From assembly GCF_036511935.1 (NCBI RefSeq), contig NZ_AP028878.1:2356001-2420000 (forward strand): a stretch of DNA of 64,000 nt, read 5' to 3'. This document shows, in pieces, positions 45,999 to 55,205 of this stretch. The number at the start of each line of letters is the position of its first letter. The stretch's first letter is position 1. The position numbers and the translations under genes are program-made. The notes under the pieces were generated by a model, which did no database searches, was not told where the DNA came from, and saw nothing but the letters and a program-made list of their open reading frames with translations. The stretch is from Marinobacter nanhaiticus D15-8W. Lineage in GTDB: Bacteria; Pseudomonadota; Gammaproteobacteria; Pseudomonadales; Oleiphilaceae.

Positions 45999-47879
45999 AT
46001 GCTCAATAAATTCCCGCTCTGGAAAAATATCGTGATTCTGGTCGCGGTCGTGATCGGATTCATCTACGCATTACCCAATCTGTACCCCGACGACTACGCC
46101 ATCCAGATCACCGGTGCCCGCAGTAGCACTGTTGTTGACGAAACCACGCTGAGTCGCGCGGTGGACGCACTGCAGGCGCAGGACATTACCGTCAAGGATG
46201 CGTCCCTGAACCCGCCTGACGCGCTGATTCGCGTGACCAGTGCGGAGGCGCAGCTCAAGGCTCGCCCGATCGTTCAGGAAGCGCTCGGCCGCGAGTATCT
46301 CGTTGCCCTCAATATGGCGCCGACCACGCCGGAATGGCTGCGCAGTATCGGCGCCGGTCCGATGAAATTGGGTCTGGATTTGCGCGGTGGTGTGCACTTC
46401 CTGCTGGAAGTGGATATGGAAAGCGCGGTGCAGAAACGCCTGGAAGTCTTTGCCAGCGAGATGAAGCGTGAGCTCCGGGAAGAGCGCATCCGTTATCGTG
46501 GTGGCGATGTGGGCGAGGGGAATACCGTTGAGCTTACGTTCCGCGACGAATCCTCCCGGGATGAGGCCTTTGATCTGATCCGCGGCCAGTACAATCAGTT
46601 CCTGCTCGACGAGACTGAAGGCGAAGATGGACAGCCCCAGCTGGTGTTGACGCTTTCGGAGCAGGAAATTGCACAGATCGAAGACTATGCGCTGCAGCAG
46701 AACCTGACGACTATCCGTAACCGGGTCAACGAGTTGGGTGTTGCCGAGCCGTTGGTGCAGCGGCAGGGGCGCGACCGTATCGTCGTTGAACTGCCCGGTG
46801 TTCAGGACACTGCCCAGGCCAAGCGGGTCCTGGGGGCAACGGCAAACCTGGAGTTCCGTCTGGAAGCGCGTCAGGACGCGCCGACCAGCGCTACCGAGGT
46901 TTATCCGTTCCGAGACAATCGAGATCGTACGGCCCGCCTGGAGCAGGAAATCATCGTTACCGGTGAAAACGTGGCCAACGCCCAACAGGCGTTCGACGAG
47001 AACGGCCAGCCCCAGGTCAACATCACCATGGACAGCACCGGTGGCGATATGATGACCCGCGCCACGCGTGATGCGATCAAGCGCCGCATGGCCGTACTGT
47101 TTATCGAATACCGCACCGAGACCGTGGAGAAGCGTGTCGACGGTGAAATGCAGGAAGTCGAAGAGCGCAAGGTCGATCGCAGCATTATCAGTCTCGCGAC
47201 CATCCAGTCGACGTTAGGCAGCTCCTTCCGTATCACCGGACTGGATTCCACCGCGGAAGCTGCCGAACTGGCGCTGCTGCTCAGGGCGGGCTCGCTCGCC
47301 GCGCCGATGTACTTTGTCCAGGAGCGCACGATCGGGCCGAGCCTGGGGCAGAAGAACATCGATGCGGGCGTAATGTCGGTGACCGTCGGTTTCGCCCTGG
47401 TTCTGCTCTACATGCTGGCCTATTACCGGTTCTTTGGTCTCGTGGCGAACATCGCGTTGACGATCAACCTGATGTTGCTGGTGGCGTGTATGTCGATCCT
47501 GTCGGCTACGCTGACCTTGCCGGGCATCGCCGGTATCGTACTGACCGTCGGGATGGCGGTGGATGCCAACGTGCTCATATTCGAGCGAATAAAGGAAGAG
47601 TTGAGGTTGGGCGTGCCGCCGCAGAGCGCTATCAATGCCGGCTTCTCCCGCGCCTTTGTATCGATATTCGATGCCAACATTACCACCTTGCTGGTGGCGA
47701 TTATCCTGTTCGCGATGGGTTCCGGACCGGTGAAGGGGTTCGCTGTCACGCTCTGCATCGGCATCCTGACGTCCATGTTTACGGCGTTGCTGGTTAGCCG
47801 GGCCATCATCAATATGATATACGGCGGTCGCAAGGTCGAAAAACTCGCGATCGGCGGGGGGAAGCTTGCCAATGGCTAA
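45999..47879 (+). CDS. secD: Protein translocase subunit SecD
   Basis: Proton-driven accessory membrane protein of SecYEG. The 626-residue protein begins MLNKFPLWKNIVILV and carries the large periplasmic P1 domain (about 40-440), with GLDLRGGVHFLLEVD, and the C-terminal six-helix part with GIVLTVGMAVDANVLIFERIKEELR, the conserved Asp-containing helix. ATG 45999 matches family starts; an upstream in-frame ATG at 45960 gives an unusual extension. The end overlaps secF by 8 bases. Confidence 0.96.
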   Translation: MLNKFPLWKNIVILVAVVIGFIYALPNLYPDDYAIQITGARSSTVVDETTLSRAVDALQAQDITVKDASLNPPDALIRVTSAEAQLKARPIVQEALGREYLVALNMAPTTPEWLRSIGAGPMKLGLDLRGGVHFLLEVDMESAVQKRLEVFASEMKRELREERIRYRGGDVGEGNTVELTFRDESSRDEAFDLIRGQYNQFLLDETEGEDGQPQLVLTLSEQEIAQIEDYALQQNLTTIRNRVNELGVAEPLVQRQGRDRIVVELPGVQDTAQAKRVLGATANLEFRLEARQDAPTSATEVYPFRDNRDRTARLEQEIIVTGENVANAQQAFDENGQPQVNITMDSTGGDMMTRATRDAIKRRMAVLFIEYRTETVEKRVDGEMQEVEERKVDRSIISLATIQSTLGSSFRITGLDSTAEAAELALLLRAGSLAAPMYFVQERTIGPSLGQKNIDAGVMSVTVGFALVLLYMLAYYRFFGLVANIALTINLMLLVACMSILSATLTLPGIAGIVLTVGMAVDANVLIFERIKEELRLGVPPQSAINAGFSRAFVSIFDANITTLLVAIILFAMGSGPVKGFAVTLCIGILTSMFTALLVSRAIINMIYGGRKVEKLAIGGGKLANG

Positions 47880-48825
47880 ACTGACCGAAAAAACCATTAA
47901 CTTTATGGGCATCCGGCGCATTGCGTCGGTGATATCCCTGGCATCCGTCGCTCTCTCGATCGTGATCCTGGCTGTGAACGGATTGAATCTCGGGTTGGAC
48001 TTTACCGGTGGAACGTCCGTCGAGTTTTCATATGAGCAGGCGCCTTCGCTGGATGAGGTTCGCCAGACGCTGGAAGAGGCAGGGTACGAAGAGTTCGTCG
48101 TGCAGAATTTTGGTGAGGAGACGTCGGTTCTCGTTCGCCTGCGCCAGGATTTCGATGACGAACTGGCGACTCGCATGACAGACGATCTTCGCGCCACGGG
48201 CGACAATCTGGAAATGGTGCGCGCTGAATTCGTGGGCTCCCAGGTTGGCGACCAGCTCAAGGAAGACAGCGGTCTTGGACTTCTGCTTGCGCTGTTCGTC
48301 GTGCTGATCTACGTCGGTATGCGTTTCCAGTTCAAGTTCGGTGTGGCCTCGGTGCTGCCTCTGGCGCACGACGTTCTTGTCGTCCTTGGTATTTTTTCTC
48401 TGTTCCAGTGGACGTTCGACCTGAGTGTGCTGGCGGCATTGCTGGCGGTTATCGGCTACTCGCTGAACGATACGATTATCGTCTCTGACCGCATTCGGGA
48501 GAACTTCCGCAAGCTACGTACAGGGACCACCGAAGAAGTGGTCAACCATTCCATCACCGAGACCCTGAGCCGGACATTGAACACCTCGGGTACGACGCTG
48601 GTGGTGCTGTTGTCGCTGTATTTTCTGGGCGGGGAGGCGATTCACAATTTCGCGGTAGCCCTGCTGATCGGTATCATCGTGGGTACCTATTCGTCTATTT
48701 ACGTCTCTGCCAACCTGCTGATCCTGCTGGGCGTGACCCGTGACGATCTGATCGTTCCGCCGAAGGAAGGGGCCGCGGGGCAGGAAGAGGATGAGCGGCC
48801 GCCGGAATGGCTGAACCGTATGTAG
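47872..48825 (+). CDS. secF: Protein translocase subunit SecF
   Basis: Partner of SecD. 317 residues with six membrane segments. INFMGIRRIASVISL, GLDFTGGTSVEF and AVIGYSLNDTIIVSDRIRENFR are diagnostic. ATG 47872 follows GGGGGAAG; an in-frame TTG at 47866 is a less likely start. Normal length for the family. Followed by a strong terminator. Confidence 0.96.
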   Translation: MAKLTEKTINFMGIRRIASVISLASVALSIVILAVNGLNLGLDFTGGTSVEFSYEQAPSLDEVRQTLEEAGYEEFVVQNFGEETSVLVRLRQDFDDELATRMTDDLRATGDNLEMVRAEFVGSQVGDQLKEDSGLGLLLALFVVLIYVGMRFQFKFGVASVLPLAHDVLVVLGIFSLFQWTFDLSVLAALLAVIGYSLNDTIIVSDRIRENFRKLRTGTTEEVVNHSITETLSRTLNTSGTTLVVLLSLYFLGGEAIHNFAVALLIGIIVGTYSSIYVSANLLILLGVTRDDLIVPPKEGAAGQEEDERPPEWLNRM

Positions 48826-48893
48826 ATGTCAGTGGTTGCAGGCTGGCCTTGAGGTTTAAGTAGTTCGCTTTCAAGGCTGGTTATCCGCGCATT

Positions 48894-48919
48894 AAAAAAG
48901 GCCGCTTTGCGGCCTTTTT
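48894..48919. terminator. Bidirectional terminator after secF
   Basis: AAAAAAGGCCGC and GCGGCCTTTTT pair around TTT, with A and T tails on the two sides. It lies between secF (+) and the convergent SuhB-family gene (-). Confidence 0.88.
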
Positions 48920-48973
48920 CGTGTCCGTTGTCCCGTACTGAAGAAGAGTAACCCGGCACGGGGAAGTGGACGA

Positions 48974-49774
48974 TTACCGGGGTAGGTGCCCGCGGAAGGG
49001 GTGCAGGGTTTTCAGTACATCCTTGAACAGCTTGGGGTTGGCAATGACCAGTTGCCGGCTGGTCTGGCTGGACGGGTTGCCGGAGAAATCCCCGGACAGT
49101 CCACCGGATTCATGGGTAAGGAGCAGGCCCAGGGACTGTTCGATTGCAGTCGGTCGGAAAAGGACGACACTATCCAGGTGGCCAGCGCTGGCCCTGGCCA
49201 TGTCGAGGAGGACGCAGCCGCAGGTTCGGGTTTGGGCTGATTCGCGTGCCAGGGTGCTGACAAGCTCGCCCCATACCAGCGGATCTTCGGTCTCCCGGGT
49301 GAATTCCAGGACGTTGGTGGTAATCGTCGCTTTGCCGATCTGCTGGGCGCCATTCATGCGGATGCGGCGACTGTTGAGCGCTGCACCATGGCCCCTGCTG
49401 GCGGAGTACTCTTCTCCGGTAATCGGGTTGACCAGCAGCAGGTGTTCAGCACGATTCTGTTTCTTTTGCACCAGCGCCAGCACGAAATCGGGAATGCTTC
49501 GCAGGAAGTTGTCGGCGCCGATCAGCGGGAAGATGTGCCAGCTGTGTTCATGGCCGGCCGCATCGATATCGCCCGCCGGTGCGATGTAGTGGTCCTTGTA
49601 GGCTTTCTGCAACTGCTCCGAGAAGTTGGCATAGACAGAGGCTTCGGCGCGTTCCAGTTGATTGCGGGCGCCGGCATCGTCCGCGGCGGCAGGATCCTGG
49701 CGTTCGAAGTGGGCCTTGAGGTACTCGGAACCCTGGCGCGCGATACGCAGGGCCATCTTGATTGCTGGTTGCAT
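48974..49774 (-). CDS. suhB: SuhB/inositol monophosphatase family protein lacking catalytic residues
   Basis: 266 residues, the length of E. coli SuhB (267), at the conserved position between secF and trmJ. MQPAIKMALRIARQGSEYL, YSASRGHGAALNSRRIRM and SGGLSGDFSGN match SuhB. The metal-binding motifs are lost: DPLDGTTN reads FPLIGADN (residues 82-89), the EESG segment reads APAG, and the WDMAAG element reads RPTAIEQ, where Pro is at about 208. Phosphatase activity is therefore unlikely. E. coli SuhB also acts non-enzymatically with NusA in rRNA antitermination; retention of that role is inference. ATG 49774 is fixed by the family start. Confidence 0.85.
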   Translation of the reverse strand: MQPAIKMALRIARQGSEYLKAHFERQDPAAADDAGARNQLERAEASVYANFSEQLQKAYKDHYIAPAGDIDAAGHEHSWHIFPLIGADNFLRSIPDFVLALVQKKQNRAEHLLLVNPITGEEYSASRGHGAALNSRRIRMNGAQQIGKATITTNVLEFTRETEDPLVWGELVSTLARESAQTRTCGCVLLDMARASAGHLDSVVLFRPTAIEQSLGLLLTHESGGLSGDFSGNPSSQTSRQLVIANPKLFKDVLKTLHPFRGHLPR

Positions 49775-49810
49775 GGAGCTCTCTGTCACCTGGCTGTTCA
49801 AAAGGCGCGT

Positions 49811-49920
49811 ATCATAGCAAATCGGTTCCCTGGCTTGTACGTTTTTTGATTTCCCGGCATAGGGGATTACCCCGGTAATACCTTGTAGGCGCGCGATGTC
49901 GCGGCGGTTTCTGGTATCAT
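49811..49920. promoter_or_regulatory. Divergent promoter region of suhB-like gene and trmJ
   Basis: On the minus strand an extended -10 TGCTATGAT (complement of 49811-49819) has a weak TACAAG -35 17 bases upstream, 37 bases before the suhB-like ATG. On the plus strand TGGTATCAT (49912-49920) is an extended -10 about 48 bases before the trmJ ATG. Both are weak matches. Confidence 0.35.
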
Positions 49921-49967
49921 TGCCCGCCTCCGTAATTCCGAAGTCTGCGAGGCACTGGAAAACCACC

Positions 49968-50780
49968 ATGACTGCTCCTGATCCCCACGCCCATATCCGC
50001 ATTGTCCTGGTCGAAACTTCCCACTCGGGGAATATCGGTGCGGTAGCCCGGGCGATGAAGAATATGGGGCTTGGGAACCTGTGGTTGGTGAATCCGGCGT
50101 CTTTTCCGGACGAGGCCTCCTACGCCCGTTCGTCAGGTGCATCGGATGTGCTGGATCGAGCCGTGGTCGTCGATACCCTGGACGAGGCGATTGCGGATTG
50201 TGCGCTGGTCATGGGTACCAGCGCCCGCGGCCGTAAGGTGCCCTGGCCGGTGATATCGCCCGCTGACTGCGCCGATCGCGCCGCAGGGCAGGCTGGTGCA
50301 GGTGAGGTGGCGCTGGTTTTCGGTCGTGAGAACCACGGCCTCAGCAATGAAGAACTGCAGCGTTGCCACTACCATATCCATATACCTTCTAACCCGGATT
50401 ACAGTTCGCTCAACCTGGCGATGGCCGTCCAGGTGATCTGTTATGAGTTGCGGATGAATCATCTACGCGCACTCGATGTGGCGGGGGAGGAGACATCGTT
50501 GGAGCCGATGCTGCGCCCCGGTGACGTGGGTTGGGATATTCCGCAGGCTTCGGTAAACGATGTCGAAGGTTTCTTTGGCCACCTTGAGCAGGTATTGGTG
50601 GATATCGATTTTCATCGTAGGGAAAACCCGAGACAATTGATGACCCGGTTGCGCCGGCTGTTCCAGCGGGCACATCTGGACCAGATGGAGATCAATATTC
50701 TGCGGGGCATTCTCACAGCCGTGCAGAAGAGTGCCGGGGCAGGTAAGGGCCGTCCCGAACCACAGCAGGAACAGGAATAG
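49968..50780 (+). CDS. trmJ: tRNA (cytidine/uridine-2'-O-)-methyltransferase TrmJ
   Basis: SpoU-family ribose methyltransferase for position 32 of tRNA. 270 residues; NIGAVARAMKNMGLGNLWLVNP, VMGTSARGRKVPWP, LVFGRENHGLSNEEL and SSLNLAMAVQVICYEL are the SPOUT motifs forming the trefoil knot. ATG 49968 gives the family start; a longer frame upstream is not conserved. cysE begins 3 bases after the stop. Confidence 0.95.
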   Translation: MTAPDPHAHIRIVLVETSHSGNIGAVARAMKNMGLGNLWLVNPASFPDEASYARSSGASDVLDRAVVVDTLDEAIADCALVMGTSARGRKVPWPVISPADCADRAAGQAGAGEVALVFGRENHGLSNEELQRCHYHIHIPSNPDYSSLNLAMAVQVICYELRMNHLRALDVAGEETSLEPMLRPGDVGWDIPQASVNDVEGFFGHLEQVLVDIDFHRRENPRQLMTRLRRLFQRAHLDQMEINILRGILTAVQKSAGAGKGRPEPQQEQE

Positions 50781-50783
50781 TCT

Positions 50784-51548
50784 ATGTTTGACCGTTTGCG
50801 TGAAGATATCGCGAGTGTATTTCACAGGGATCCGGCTGCCCGAAACACGTTCGAGGTGCTGACCAACTATCCCGGCCTTCATGCCCTCCTGTTTTATCGT
50901 CTGGCCCACAGTCTCTGGTGTCGCGGCTTCAAATGGCTTGCCCGCACGATCTCGACTGTCGCGCGCTGGCTGACCGGGATCGAAATCCATCCAGGCGCTG
51001 TTATCGGTCGCCGCTTCTTCATTGACCATGGCATGGGTGTTGTGATCGGTGAGACGACGGTCATTGGAAATGACGTCACTCTCTATCAGGGGGTGACACT
51101 GGGTGGAACCAGTTGGAACAAGGGCAAGCGGCACCCGACACTCGGCGACGGCGTGGTTGTAGGCGCCGGCGCGAAGATTCTTGGGCCTTTCGAAGTCGGT
51201 GCCCGAGCCAAGATCGGCTCCAATTCTGTTGTGACCAAGGCCGTACCCGAAGATGCAACGGTGGTTGGTATCCCGGGGCGTGTTATCAAGCGTGACGACT
51301 CGGCAGAGGGCGAGAAACGCCGCAAGATGGAAAAGCGCATGGGTTTCGACGCTTACGGTGTAACCGAAGAAATGCCGGATCCGATCGCGCGCTCTGTGCG
51401 TAGCCTGCTCGACCACATGCAAGTCGTGGACGATCGCATCGATAATATGTGCAAGGCGCTGAAACGGGTGGATAAGGAGTACCGCAATGGCGCCATGCCC
51501 CATATTGACGAAGAGGATTTCGATTGCGTTCGTGACGACAAGGACTGA
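50784..51548 (+). CDS. cysE: Serine O-acetyltransferase
   Basis: First step of cysteine synthesis from serine and acetyl-CoA. 254 residues; an N-terminal helical part, then left-handed beta-helix repeats with [45 protein letters not shown] and VGIPGRVIK. The long C-terminal tail after 180 is typical of the proteobacterial enzyme clustered with trmJ and iscR. Cysteine supply fits the adjacent IscS, which uses cysteine as sulfur donor. Confidence 0.95.
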   Translation: MFDRLREDIASVFHRDPAARNTFEVLTNYPGLHALLFYRLAHSLWCRGFKWLARTISTVARWLTGIEIHPGAVIGRRFFIDHGMGVVIGETTVIGNDVTLYQGVTLGGTSWNKGKRHPTLGDGVVVGAGAKILGPFEVGARAKIGSNSVVTKAVPEDATVVGIPGRVIKRDDSAEGEKRRKMEKRMGFDAYGVTEEMPDPIARSVRSLLDHMQVVDDRIDNMCKALKRVDKEYRNGAMPHIDEEDFDCVRDDKD

Positions 51549-51601
51549 TGCGATTTCACTGTTAACCTATTGCTTCGACTCTATTTTTTGTCGAAAGTGT
51601 A

Positions 51602-51634
51602 ATACTTGACTGAAATAGTCGGGCAATTCATACT
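51602..51634 (+). promoter_or_regulatory. iscR promoter with IscR type 1 site
   Basis: ATACTTGACTGAAATAGTCGGGC follows the IscR type 1 consensus ATASYYGACTRWWWYAGTCRRSTAT through nearly all positions, failing only in the last three. It overlaps TTGACT (51606-51611) and a CATACT -10 (51629-51634) 17 bases away, so holo-IscR would repress its own promoter. Confidence 0.85.
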
Positions 51635-51680
51635 TTCAGACTGATGTAGTGAATCTTCCGACCGCTCGAGGCAGTGATCC

Positions 51681-52166
51681 ATGAGACTGACCACCAAGGG
51701 TCGCTACGCAGTGACTGCGATGCTCGACCTTGCGCTGCATGCCGGAGACGGGCCGGTGAGCCTGGCCGATATTTCGCAGCGCCAGGACATTTCCCTATCT
51801 TACCTGGAGCAGCTATTTGCCAAGCTCCGACGACACAAGCTGGTTGTCAGTGTCCGCGGCCCCGGTGGGGGGTATCAGTTGGGGCGTCCTCACGACTCGG
51901 TCTTTATTTCGGAGGTCGTCGATGCTGTTAACGAGTCGCTCGATACGACCCGCTGTCAGAACAAAGGCGACTGCCAGAATGGTGAAAAGTGCCTGACTCA
52001 CCATCTCTGGTCCGATCTCAGTGACCAGATCCATGCATTCCTGAGTGAAATCAGCTTGGCCGACCTGATGCAGAAGCGGGAAATCCAGGTTGTCGCCCAC
52101 CGGCAGAACCACCGCCAGGCCGAAGCGATCAACACCCGGCGCCTACTGCACGGCGATCCCGTCTGA
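51681..52166 (+). CDS. iscR: Iron-sulfur cluster regulator IscR
   Basis: Rrf2-family [2Fe-2S] regulator of Fe-S biogenesis. 161 residues: the winged helix [20 protein letters not shown], recognition region [20 protein letters not shown], and cluster ligands Cys92, Cys98, Cys104 with His107 at the same numbers as in E. coli. So it should bind a cluster. The binding site sits in its own promoter. Only iscS follows; the scaffold genes are missing. Confidence 0.96.
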   Translation: MRLTTKGRYAVTAMLDLALHAGDGPVSLADISQRQDISLSYLEQLFAKLRRHKLVVSVRGPGGGYQLGRPHDSVFISEVVDAVNESLDTTRCQNKGDCQNGEKCLTHHLWSDLSDQIHAFLSEISLADLMQKREIQVVAHRQNHRQAEAINTRRLLHGDPV

Positions 52167-52285
52167 TCGGATTTCATGCGGGCCTCACCCGCCGGGCCGG
52201 TTATCGCTCCAACAACCTCGCCTGATCCTAAATGCTGACCTGACCTTGATACCCGAGTTTATTAATACGACAGCGTCTAAACACT

Positions 52286-53455
52286 ATGAAAAAACCAGTC
52301 TATCTCGATTATGCCGCAACAACGCCCGTCGACCCGCGTGTCGCAACTCGCCTGGTCGAGCACCTGACATTGGACGGCGTTTTCGGCAATCCGGCCTCGC
52401 GATCTCACGGTTATGGCTGGCAGGCAGAAGCGGCGGTCGAGGGTGCTCGGCGCCAGGTGGCCGACCTGATCGGCTGCGACCCGCGGGAGATCGTCTGGAC
52501 GTCCGGCGCGACCGAGTCGGACAACCTGGCAATCAAGGGCGTGGTCTCACGGTTTCCCGGGGGGCACGTCATTACATCTGAAATCGAGCACAAGGCCGTG
52601 CTCGACACCTGCGCCTGGCTCGAAACCCAAGGCATGCGGGTGACCTACCTTGCGCCGGACGTTCACGGACAGATTACCGTAGAGCAGGTAGCATCTGCCC
52701 TTGAGGAAGATACCTGTCTTGTCAGTCTGATGTGGGTGAACAATGAGCTGGGTGTCATCACCGACGTCCCCGCAATAGGCGGGTTGTTGCGTGAGAAGGG
52801 TGTCCTGTTTCACGTAGACGCGGCCCAGGCGGCCGGCAAGCTACCCATCGACCTGTCTCGGGTGCAGGTGGATCTGCTTTCGCTCTCGGCGCACAAGGTT
52901 TATGGTCCCAAGGGTATTGGAGCGCTCTATGTGCGTCGAGATCCCAGTGTACGAATTGATGCGCAGATCCACGGAGGTGGACATGAGCGTGGTATGCGTT
53001 CCGGTACCCTCGCCACCCATCAGATTGTCGGTATGGGCGAGGCGTTCCGGATCGCTGGCGAAGAAATCGAGGAAGAGCGCGAACGTCTGTTTGGGTTACG
53101 TGAACGCTTTCTGGGCGCGGTCCTCGCCATCGACGGTGTGTTCCTCAATGGTCATGCGGAACTCACCGCACCTGGTATTGTCAATTTGAGCTTTGAAGGC
53201 GTGGACGGCGAGTCGTTGATGCTGGGGCTGCGTGAATTGGCGGTATCTTCCGGCTCGGCCTGCGCATCGGCCTCTCTGGAACCCTCTTATGTGCTCAGGG
53301 CGTTGGGCGTCAGCGACGAACTGGCTCACAGTGCGCTGCGTTTCTCCTTCGGCCGGTTTACCACCGAAGAGGAAGTGGACTTCGCCGCGTCCGAGATCGC
53401 CACTGTGCTGGAGCGCCTTCGGGAGCTGAATCGGTCCCGTTCCGGGGTCAGGTAG
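52286..53455 (+). CDS. iscS: Cysteine desulfurase IscS lacking the C-terminal tail
   Basis: PLP enzyme that releases sulfur from cysteine as a persulfide. 389 residues. PLP Lys204 is in [10 protein letters not shown] and the catalytic Cys326 in [13 protein letters not shown], two below the E. coli numbers. The N-terminus [19 protein letters not shown] is typical. After GRFTTEEE and RLRELN it ends in RSRSGVR, so the last part of the usual chain, including the SIEWAHH-type tail that helps IscU, is absent. Downstream there is no iscU; ndk follows after 93 bases. Probably serves tRNA thiolation and other sulfur acceptors; that is inference. Confidence 0.93.
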   Translation: MKKPVYLDYAATTPVDPRVATRLVEHLTLDGVFGNPASRSHGYGWQAEAAVEGARRQVADLIGCDPREIVWTSGATESDNLAIKGVVSRFPGGHVITSEIEHKAVLDTCAWLETQGMRVTYLAPDVHGQITVEQVASALEEDTCLVSLMWVNNELGVITDVPAIGGLLREKGVLFHVDAAQAAGKLPIDLSRVQVDLLSLSAHKVYGPKGIGALYVRRDPSVRIDAQIHGGGHERGMRSGTLATHQIVGMGEAFRIAGEEIEEERERLFGLRERFLGAVLAIDGVFLNGHAELTAPGIVNLSFEGVDGESLMLGLRELAVSSGSACASASLEPSYVLRALGVSDELAHSALRFSFGRFTTEEEVDFAASEIATVLERLRELNRSRSGVR

Positions 53456-53475
53456 GCAGTGGCCGGCTTCCCGCG

Positions 53476-53481
53476 TATAAT
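53476..53481 (+). promoter_or_regulatory. Candidate -10 of the ndk promoter
   Basis: TATAAT lies in the 93-base gap between iscS and ndk, 67 bases before the ndk ATG. The -35 region is weak, so the assignment is tentative. The gap holds no remnant of iscU. Confidence 0.4.
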
Positions 53482-53548
53482 CGCCGTCTAGTTTTTCTAC
53501 CTTGGTTTTTTAGCCAACAGGATTTCCTTAACCAACTGGAGATTTAGC

Positions 53549-53977
53549 ATGTCTATCGAGCGCACGCTCTCTATCGTCAAGCCGGACGCCGTAGCCAAGA
53601 ACGTCATTGGCGAGATCTATTCCCGCTTCGAGAAAGGTGGTTTGAGCATCGTTGCTGCAAAGATGATGCACCTGACTCAGGAGCAGGCCGAAGGTTTCTA
53701 CGCAGAGCACAAGGAGCGTCCCTTCTTCGCGGACCTAGTCGCGTTCATGACATCCGGCCCGGTTGTGGTACAGGTACTTGAAGGCGAAGGGGCCATCAAG
53801 AAGAACCGTGACCTGATGGGTGCCACCAACCCGAAAGAAGCCGAAGCAGGCACCATTCGTGCAGACTTTGCTTCATCCATCGATGCGAACGCGGTTCACG
53901 GCTCCGATTCCGCCGAGTCGGCCGAGCGCGAAATCGCGTACTTCTTCAACGACAACGAGATCTGCCCGCGCGGCTGA
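53549..53977 (+). CDS. ndk: Nucleoside diphosphate kinase
   Basis: Exchanges gamma-phosphates between nucleoside triphosphates and diphosphates. 142 residues; [15 protein letters not shown], then [35 protein letters not shown], and [20 protein letters not shown], where the His is the phosphoryl carrier. Length equals E. coli Ndk (143). CTGGAGA precedes ATG 53549. In relatives this gene follows the isc operon and precedes rlmN. Confidence 0.97.
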   Translation: MSIERTLSIVKPDAVAKNVIGEIYSRFEKGGLSIVAAKMMHLTQEQAEGFYAEHKERPFFADLVAFMTSGPVVVQVLEGEGAIKKNRDLMGATNPKEAEAGTIRADFASSIDANAVHGSDSAESAEREIAYFFNDNEICPRG

Positions 53978-54040
53978 TCTTGCCAGGGGCGGGGAGGTTG
54001 ACTCCCCGTCCCGACGGGTTATCTGATCGAGGTTATTGCC

Positions 54041-55153
54041 ATGACATCGCCAAACGAAAAAACCAACCTTCTGGGTCTGCCCAAGGCCAAGCTGGAGGCT
54101 TTTTTCGAATCCATGGGCGAAAAGAAATTTCGGGCTAAGCAGATCCTGCAATGGATCCATCAGCACGGAGTGGATGACTTCGATCAAATGACTAACGTCA
54201 GCAAGGCGTTACGCGACAAACTTAAACAAGTTGCTGAAGTTCGCGGTCCCGATGTTATTTATGATGAGACGTCGAAGGATGGTACCCGTAAGTGGATCAT
54301 GCGGATGGATAGCGGCAATAGCGTCGAGACTGTCCTGATCCCGGACGGTCAGCGCGGTACCCTGTGCGTATCGTCGCAGATCGGTTGCAGCCTGGATTGC
54401 ACCTTCTGTTCTACTGGCAAACGGGGCTTCAATCGCAACCTGTCCGCCGCCGAAATAATCGGTCAGGTCTGGGTGGCGCGCAGAGCGTTCATGCCGTTTG
54501 ACAATGTTGCCGATCGGCCGATCACCAACGTTGTCATGATGGGCATGGGGGAGCCGCTCCTCAACTTCGACAACGTGGTCGATGCCATGGACCTGATGAT
54601 GGAAGACCTGGCTTATGGTATTTCCAAACGTCGGGTGACGCTGAGTACATCAGGTGTGGTGCCGGCCCTCGACCGTCTGGGCGAGGTATCCGACGTTTCT
54701 CTCGCGATTTCGCTGCATGCGCCCAACGATCCGCTGCGTAACGAGTTGGTTCCGCTCAACAAGAAGTATCCGATCGCCGAGTTGTTGGCGGCAACTCGCC
54801 GCTATCAATCACGCCTTCCCGACAAACGTAAGGTGACCATTGAATATACGGTCATTGCGGGCGTCAACGACAAGCTGGAACACGCCCATCAGTTGGCGGC
54901 GCTGCTCAAAGATCTGCCGTGCAAGATCAACCTCATTCCGTTTAATCCATTCCCTGAAAGCGATTTCCGTCGGCCCAAGGCCATGGCGACCCGTCGCTTC
55001 CAGTCGATATTGAATGAGGCAGGTTATGTCACCACTGTGCGAACGACACGGGGGGATGATATAGATGCGGCTTGCGGTCAGCTCGTTGGTCAGTTCGAAG
55101 ACCGCACCCGTCGTAGCGCGCGGTATATTCAGGTGCATAACGTCGCACCATAA
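54041..55153 (+). CDS. rlmN: Dual-specificity 23S rRNA/tRNA adenine C2-methyltransferase RlmN
   Basis: Radical SAM enzyme methylating A2503 of 23S rRNA and A37 of some tRNAs. 370 residues. Cluster motif Cys116-x3-Cys120-x2-Cys123 (CSLDCTFC), [24 protein letters not shown] and [10 protein letters not shown] are conserved; the C-terminal [15 protein letters not shown] carries the methyl-carrier Cys. Normal length. pilF follows after 52 bases. Confidence 0.97.
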   Translation: MTSPNEKTNLLGLPKAKLEAFFESMGEKKFRAKQILQWIHQHGVDDFDQMTNVSKALRDKLKQVAEVRGPDVIYDETSKDGTRKWIMRMDSGNSVETVLIPDGQRGTLCVSSQIGCSLDCTFCSTGKRGFNRNLSAAEIIGQVWVARRAFMPFDNVADRPITNVVMMGMGEPLLNFDNVVDAMDLMMEDLAYGISKRRVTLSTSGVVPALDRLGEVSDVSLAISLHAPNDPLRNELVPLNKKYPIAELLAATRRYQSRLPDKRKVTIEYTVIAGVNDKLEHAHQLAALLKDLPCKINLIPFNPFPESDFRRPKAMATRRFQSILNEAGYVTTVRTTRGDDIDAACGQLVGQFEDRTRRSARYIQVHNVAP

Positions 55154-55205
55154 TGGCGTCCTTGTAGTTCATGAGTCTCTGTTGCGAAGAAAGGATCCGT
55201 AAAGC

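Noticed and set aside
51570..51600. Second IscR site around CGACTCTATTTTTTGTCG
   Set aside because: The half-sites are spaced too widely (nine bases instead of five) for a type 1 site.
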